NCBI GenBank assembly: GCA_014607495.2 | Contig: CP053161.1 | Span: forward strand, 8,627,115 to 8,691,114 | Source of the DNA: Carposina sasakii | Taxonomy: Eukaryota; Arthropoda; Insecta; Lepidoptera; Carposinidae | Direction: 5' to 3' | DNA: 64,000 bases | In this document: piece by piece, positions 58,642 through 64,000 of the stretch | How the letters are laid out: each line of letters starts with the position of its first letter | How positions within the stretch are numbered: position 1 is the first letter of the stretch | Position numbers and translations under genes: made by a program | The notes under the pieces: model-generated | What the model saw: the letters and a program-made list of their open reading frames with translations, nothing else | What the model was told of the DNA's origin: nothing | Database searches by the model: none

Positions 58642-58717
58642 ATTATTAATAAAGAAAATGGAAAAAATTCTTCACCCAAGTGGGAATCGAACCCACGACC
58701 ACTGCAAACCGTGCCAG
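58642..58717 (-). repeat. tRNA-like SINE, family G copy 2 (truncated)
   Basis: Same tail and T arm as copy 1, only about 320 bp away in the same orientation. It breaks after GTGCCAG (plus strand), so the A box and 5' acceptor are missing. Confidence 0.7.
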
Positions 58718-61250
58718 TTTATAATAGTTAAATCACTTCAATGAAAATGATTTTGTTAAAAACTTGTCAAAATATCAATCATTTAGTTTGATGTTGCTAT
58801 GTTACTTGGTTCAGGTAAGTATAAGATTTGAGCAGCATTTTGTTGTAGGATCTGTGGAATAAGCGTTTGCTGTTGAAGTAATTATAAAGTACTAATAACA
58901 ACTTTAAAATGCTCGTACTCATTTCTGTTTTCCTGCTCGTACTTACTAATTAGCCCAGAATTTGTTAACACAATGTCAAGTCGTATTATAAGCGGCTAGT
59001 GAACTAAGATACAATTGGAACGAACATCAATTTCTTTTAATAGGTATTCAAAAGTTCCAACACCATTAAAGTAATCATTTAAATTGTTTGATTTTCGCTT
59101 CCAGTACTCAAAATACTTAAGCGACAATTTTGTCCCATTAAATGCGAATTTTAAAAGTATTGTAATCAATTACAACATTCCCATTTCTAAATAAATCGTT
59201 GGTAAAATTTCATGTATAATTAATTATTTTTGATCTTCTGAGAGTAATAAAACGCCTTTAGATTATGATATGAAACGTTGAAAGCTAATTCAACCCGACA
59301 TAAATGGGGACTGCTTAATTACAAGACTTCGTCAAGAAACGGAGTACTAAAGAGTATTTTACCTTTGTTTTATTCTCCAAAAGGCGGTAACTTCAAAGAT
59401 TTTCGGTTTTATTGAGTTAGCTATAATAAATAGAAGATCTCTGGAGGCATCCGCTTCGCGACCGTGTCGTATTGTTAAAATAAATTCAACTCCAAAAACT
59501 GCAGAAGTTCCGGTCCCCGGTTGAATATAAATTGCTTATAAAAATTCTAGACTTGACCCTCCTCTGTCCTCATCTTTCGCTTATTTCATTAGGGAGCTCA
59601 AAGGAAAATATGACAATTTAGTTAAGCAAATTAAAAAGTTACCTGTCCCAAGATTAGCGTACTAACAAGTAAAATTCTTTATCCTCGGTCTCGGTATTAG
59701 GAAACTTATCACAAAATAAAGTTTATTGGAATTAACTGGGACTTAAATTGGCGAAATAAATTAAATATTGTACATTCGGTTTATTTCGAAATGGTTGGTG
59801 TATCAGGAACTGTTTGCGAAAGTAAAATTCGCAGAAGCTCGTTTAATAAATAGCGAATCTAATACAACATTTAATATGAATTGTTATTCCTAATATGAAT
59901 TGTTATTAATATCCATGACCTCACAAATTCTGACATAAAGGTAAGTTAAATTAAGCTATGATGAAACAATTTCCTATTATTTAGTAAATCCTCGAAATTC
60001 CCTTATGGAATGTTTGTATTAACTGACCGTGTGACTATAAAGAGAATCACAATCTATGTACCTTAGATAGGCGTATACTGACATGGTTGGGGCTGGAGCA
60101 AGCGAAGCATAACCTACGCCGTTTTTATTTTATAACGAGGTTCGAAACACTACAAACTATTATTATTTCGTCACCGCGTCAGGCCCACATCACATACATC
60201 CGCCCTCCAGCCAGACGTTTCTTTCTTATAATCTGATATCGTTTGTTTAACTAAATCTCACACTGACAAGGTTCCAAAATACCATCATTAGAAATATATA
60301 AATAGTGGCGTTTAGTTTCAAAGCTATAGAGTTCGATTTACAATCCTAAAGTTGCATTTCCGTTAATAGGCTGATGACTCTACGAATGGAAGTACCATGT
60401 CAAAGTTAAATTGGGGTATAGGCAAATTGGGTTGTATTATAAATGGTCTGATAATGAATTCTTGACAATTTAATGTTCGATGTAGGTTATCAAAACTTTA
60501 ACTTCGTTTTTCGTTAATAAAAATTTTCGGACGAATAAAGTTAAGGTTGGAGAAAATATTTTTAGGCACCTGTTAGTCAAACAATGTTTGTGTATTTAAG
60601 GAAGGATTCAGTTAATGTATTTTTAAGTAGATATCCTTGTCATGATTGATGAATTGTTTTGTCCGGAGTTTTGTTAGTCGGCAGATAGCTGACATGATTT
60701 TAAAATAGAAAGTGATTTAAATTTGTTTAACTAAAATTAAGATTGATGTTTATATTCCTTTGTTTTACATTTAATTGTTTAACTAAGGGATAAGAAAACG
60801 GTTTTGAATAATTTATTAACAGCCTACCTACCTATTTCTACCCATCCTGTACTTGTAAATAAATAAAAGTAGTACTATTTATTTGACTAGTAGTAAAAGT
60901 AGTAGTACTATTTATGATGTTGAGATATATTCGTAAATATCGTTGTCAAATAAATGAATATTGCTTTTGCCAAGCTTTTGAGTAGTTACCACAATTTTTC
61001 TACTTAATAAATTAATTATACCCAATTCTAGTGTTACGTAAAGCAGGTTGTTTTTATTTATTTACTATCGACTTAAACTTAGTCAGAACGTACCTACTAT
61101 ATAAGCTTCAGCATTTAGGTGATTTTTATATTAAAAAAAGTAAAATTTTATCAAAAAGGCTTTATCTCAATTCAATGAGATACCTTTCCTTAGCGGATAC
61201 TGAAATCGGTTTGTTACGACAGGACCCAAGGGCAAATTAGATGGACCCAA
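58718..61250. other. Intergenic, no gene seen
   Basis: Mostly AT-rich. GC-elevated pockets lie at about 59440-59580 and 60090-60220. A short tandem duplicate of TAATATGAATTGTTATT lies at 59873-59908. The frame at 61031-61240 is unsupported. Confidence 0.4.
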
Positions 61251-61380
61251 GAGAAGGCACGAACGTATGCCATTCCTTTGCCCGCATGCAATTCAATTGG
61301 TTAAAGATAAACGAGACTTTCGCGACTTGCATTGGGTTGCTAGTTTACGCAAATTGCATAAGTTTAGGATTTATTTGCGT
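61250..61380. promoter_or_regulatory. Complex island with octamer-like ATGCAA/TTGCAT motifs
   Basis: Contains GCATGCAATTCAATTGG, CGCGACTTGCATTGGG and GCAAATTGCATAAG, three POU/octamer-like cores in 130 bp, in otherwise repeat-free sequence. Function inferred. Confidence 0.25.
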
Positions 61381-61659
61381 ATCTAAAACCTTAATATAAA
61401 TATACATCAATAAGTTTCTTATAGCAGAGTAAATAAAATTCTTTATTGTAGTGACATAAACTGGCTAAAAATATTGCCTTTAAATACTAAAATCTGCTTC
61501 TATTGAAGTTTCCTAATTCCAGTGGTAATTTAACAGATGACGCAAAATTGAAGTACCTAATAATGCTTTGACTTCTGTGAATTACAGCATAATTTATTAA
61601 ACTCTACCCACTTACACATAAATCAGTCCAACTCCAACCCTTCTTCATCGAATCTCAAT

Positions 61660-61930
61660 CGGAACGCGGCAGCATTTTACCCCGCTACTGACAACACCGA
61701 TGCGCGGTGTTTAGTTAAAAGGCTATTTTGCATAATCGACGTTTCCACAGGTGTATTGGTGTCCCATTGGCAGTTGATTTAACTCCACTTTAGCTTAGCG
61801 AGTGACAAGACCCTTGGACTTATAAGGCAATATGCTGCGCGAAGCCATTTTTATTTATTGCCCTCCTCGACAAGCCGGTGTTTTACGTTTGCGCGAACCG
61901 CTCACGTTTACTTCGTTTTATTTTTACGCA
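61660..61930. promoter_or_regulatory. Candidate conserved noncoding block 3
   Basis: GC-elevated, repeat-free sequence (GGAACGCGGCAGCATTTTAC, ATGCGCGGTGTTTAG, TTTTGCATAATCGACG, TGCGCGAAGCCATTTTTATT). The overlapping frame 61878-62228 starts at a non-ATG codon and becomes ordinary AT-rich text, so I do not call it a gene. Confidence 0.3.
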
Positions 61931-62791
61931 GGCAACAGTGACCGCGTCGGTTATGTGTGAAAATATAAAATATTGCAGATTGTTGGATAAAATGTTCTGC
62001 ATATTTATGGCAACTGGGTCGTTAGCTTTTTATTGGCATTTCACTATAAATATTGTTTTGGTTGTGGATAAAGATTTTTACAGACAACATGATGATTTAG
62101 TTAAATACCTACCTATGACATGCTGTAGCTGTGGGCTATATGGTAAGATAGATCAATACGTATCTTTATTTAATGACTCTAATAAATTAGTGTTCCTCAC
62201 AGCTATTAACTCTTTTCTTTCCCTATAGACTAGATAAGTACGGCTTCCACATATTACCTAGGAATTGATAATTCCGTTAAGAAATTAATGTGTGAGCAGG
62301 AAGTTTCCAAACTATATTAACAATATACTGTCATGAATAATGATAGCTACTATCGAGTTCAACTTCTCACAATATACTGTAATAAAATTTGCATCTCCAT
62401 GCTTCGAAAAACTGAAGTTGCTATGAAATGGTACACGTTACCCCGCATTTTACATTCATAAAGTGAACCTTAAGATGTGTTAATACAACGTAAAATTGAC
62501 TGTTGCGTGGTTTGATAAAACTAGTGGTAGCTTTAAGTTGTTAAAGTGCACAGTTAGTACATGAGGTTGGTAACTATTATGAGTCTAGTTCTTCCATGGT
62601 ATAGCAGTTTGCATAGTTGCAGTTAGTAGACTAGTTGGATAGAAAATAGTGTAATATCTGTTTTTTTGTTAGAAAAGAATATCATTAACATGAGGTTATA
62701 GTAATTTCAAATCCATTATATTTGTCAACATTTTTACCTAAAGCTTCAAATTCTGATTTCAATACAATCTGGTCATTCGATGTTTAATAAT
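61931..62791. other. Intergenic, no gene seen
   Basis: AT-rich with no recognised feature. Confidence 0.5.
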
Positions 62792-62925
62792 ACTAGCTGT
62801 TGCCCACAACTTTATTCGCGTGGACCACAGATAGTACCCTACTGCGTACTTCCAACTATGTATGTAAAATTTTAAGATTATTTGCGCAAATAAAGCATGA
62901 AACAAACATAGATACGCATCCCTAA
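62792..62925 (+). repeat. 'CTAGCTGTTGCCCACAAC' dispersed repeat fragment
   Basis: ACTAGCTGTTGCCCACAACT, TTATTCGCGTGG, then AATAAAGCATGAAACAAACA. The start is a familiar insect repeat terminus (normally GCCCGCGACTTCG). Its reverse is glimpsed at 50556-50596. Confidence 0.5.
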
Positions 62926-64000
62926 AAAGGTCGATAAAGAAACTTAAATCGATGTATCAAAATCAACAAACGCAGTTAGGTAAAAACACATTACTTCTGC
63001 TAAAAGTAAAGCAGCTTAATTAATGATCGCTTGTGAACATCTTTCTTAGCCTTATTTATCTAGACCACTAAAAACTTGCTAGTTATTCATGACTAGTCTT
63101 CTACTCGTGTACAACTTTATTTCAATTGCATTAAAACATAAATTAATTATGTACCAGTCAAAAGTTCGTTTATATTTCGAACAGATAATGGCTTGAAACA
63201 TAGACCTAGAACTAATGCAACAGTAGTCGGTAATTCCGTCAAACTGTGTTAAGTACAACTTCAACCCTGTAAAGTATACTAAGAACCCTGAGTTAAGCCT
63301 CCCACGTCACCTGATCTTGTGTACCGATGTACTTATTCCGTGATTCCTTGCAGTTTCAAGAATGTATACTGGAAGTGTCATTTTATTCGGGACCTAAAAA
63401 TCCCTCAGCGTTAGTACTTAAATTATACGCAAGTCTGTTGTTATAAATATTATTTTTAGAAGTAGTTTCTTAATTGTAGAACCAATAGCAAGCCTTTATT
63501 TTGCTCCTTTGTCAAATGACTTGATGAAGTGTTAGTACTATTGGAGTTTTAGCAAGAAACGGACAAAGCTATCTTTGATATTATTTCCATATAAATTAGG
63601 TAGTACATTAACTATATTACAAATCGTATAAATTCTTTTTGATATCGTTTCCATTGTCTATACATCTAGTTATTTCCATAAATCACAAGCATCTATATTC
63701 CGTGGCACGGACACCTGCACCTATCGTACTTTAACGAATCCCAATTAAATACATCGCGATACGAGCTACAGATCATTAGAGTAAACTGCTGCTTATTTAT
63801 ATTGAATATATTTATAAGTAAAGGCTCGCGGTACTCGTAATGTATCTCGTTTGGGTATTAGTCAATCTTTGGGTATACTACTGCCTTGTTTTAATGCTAC
63901 GATCTTGATTATGATGTCTTATTCCTACTGGAATCCGCCCGCAATATCTTCTATCTATATTAAGTAATCTCATTTTTCTTTTCACTAAGAAATTTCGTTA
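62926..64000. other. Intergenic, no gene seen
   Basis: AT-rich. The minus-strand frame at 63079-63264 is unsupported. Confidence 0.5.

Noticed and set aside
61878..62228. 116-codon frame
   Set aside because: Starts at a GTG codon inside a GC-rich island and turns into AT-rich text; no motif and no splice support.
1..64000. CRISPR array, telomeric TTAGG array, rRNA genes
   Set aside because: No regularly spaced short repeats, no TTAGG runs and no rRNA-like blocks were seen.

Overview
This is an AT-rich animal genomic window with one clear protein-coding gene in 64 kb. The gene is an intronless, full-length Toll receptor (1279 codons, minus strand, 16843-20682). Its two LRR blocks, Cys-rich linker, second LRR C-cap and TIR domain place it among the long insect Tolls, most likely Toll-6. 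The insect Toll, the many short tRNA-derived SINEs, LINE remnants with (GAT)n tails and TA-flanked DNA elements together suggest a lepidopteran. That attribution is inference from repeat style, not from a database match.

Layout. 1-230 is GC-rich and promoter-like. 1.4-16 kb is intergenic and carries many dispersed repeats: four families with several copies each, plus diverged repeat pairs. 16.5-21.2 kb is the Toll locus: 3' flank with poly(A) signals, the coding region, a short leader and a GC-rich upstream region. 21.6-22.5 kb is an old repeat split by a 5'-truncated LINE. 22.5-31.7 kb is plain AT-rich DNA. 31.7-54 kb is a mosaic of repeats: a perfect-style palindromic MITE, further copies of the families, a GAGGT-rich tandem array at 44.4-45.1 kb, and a SINE inserted in one half of a tandem duplication at 51.7-52.2 kb. 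55.5-62 kb has several islands of complex, GC-elevated, repeat-free sequence resembling conserved regulatory DNA, with a CTCF-like site and two tRNA-like SINE copies.

The most interesting signal is a 253-bp repeat (two full copies and one truncated copy) that contains a hammerhead-ribozyme-like core. The core has CTGATGA, a short stem II, GAA, a tiny stem III, a GTC cleavage triplet and a closing stem I. The truncated copy starts within a few bases of the predicted cleavage site and lies head to head with a full copy. This fits a Penelope-like or retrozyme-like self-cleaving retroelement. The bulged U before stem II makes its activity uncertain.

The gene does not sit in an operon or visible pathway cluster. 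Most other open frames in the window are chance or repeat-derived.
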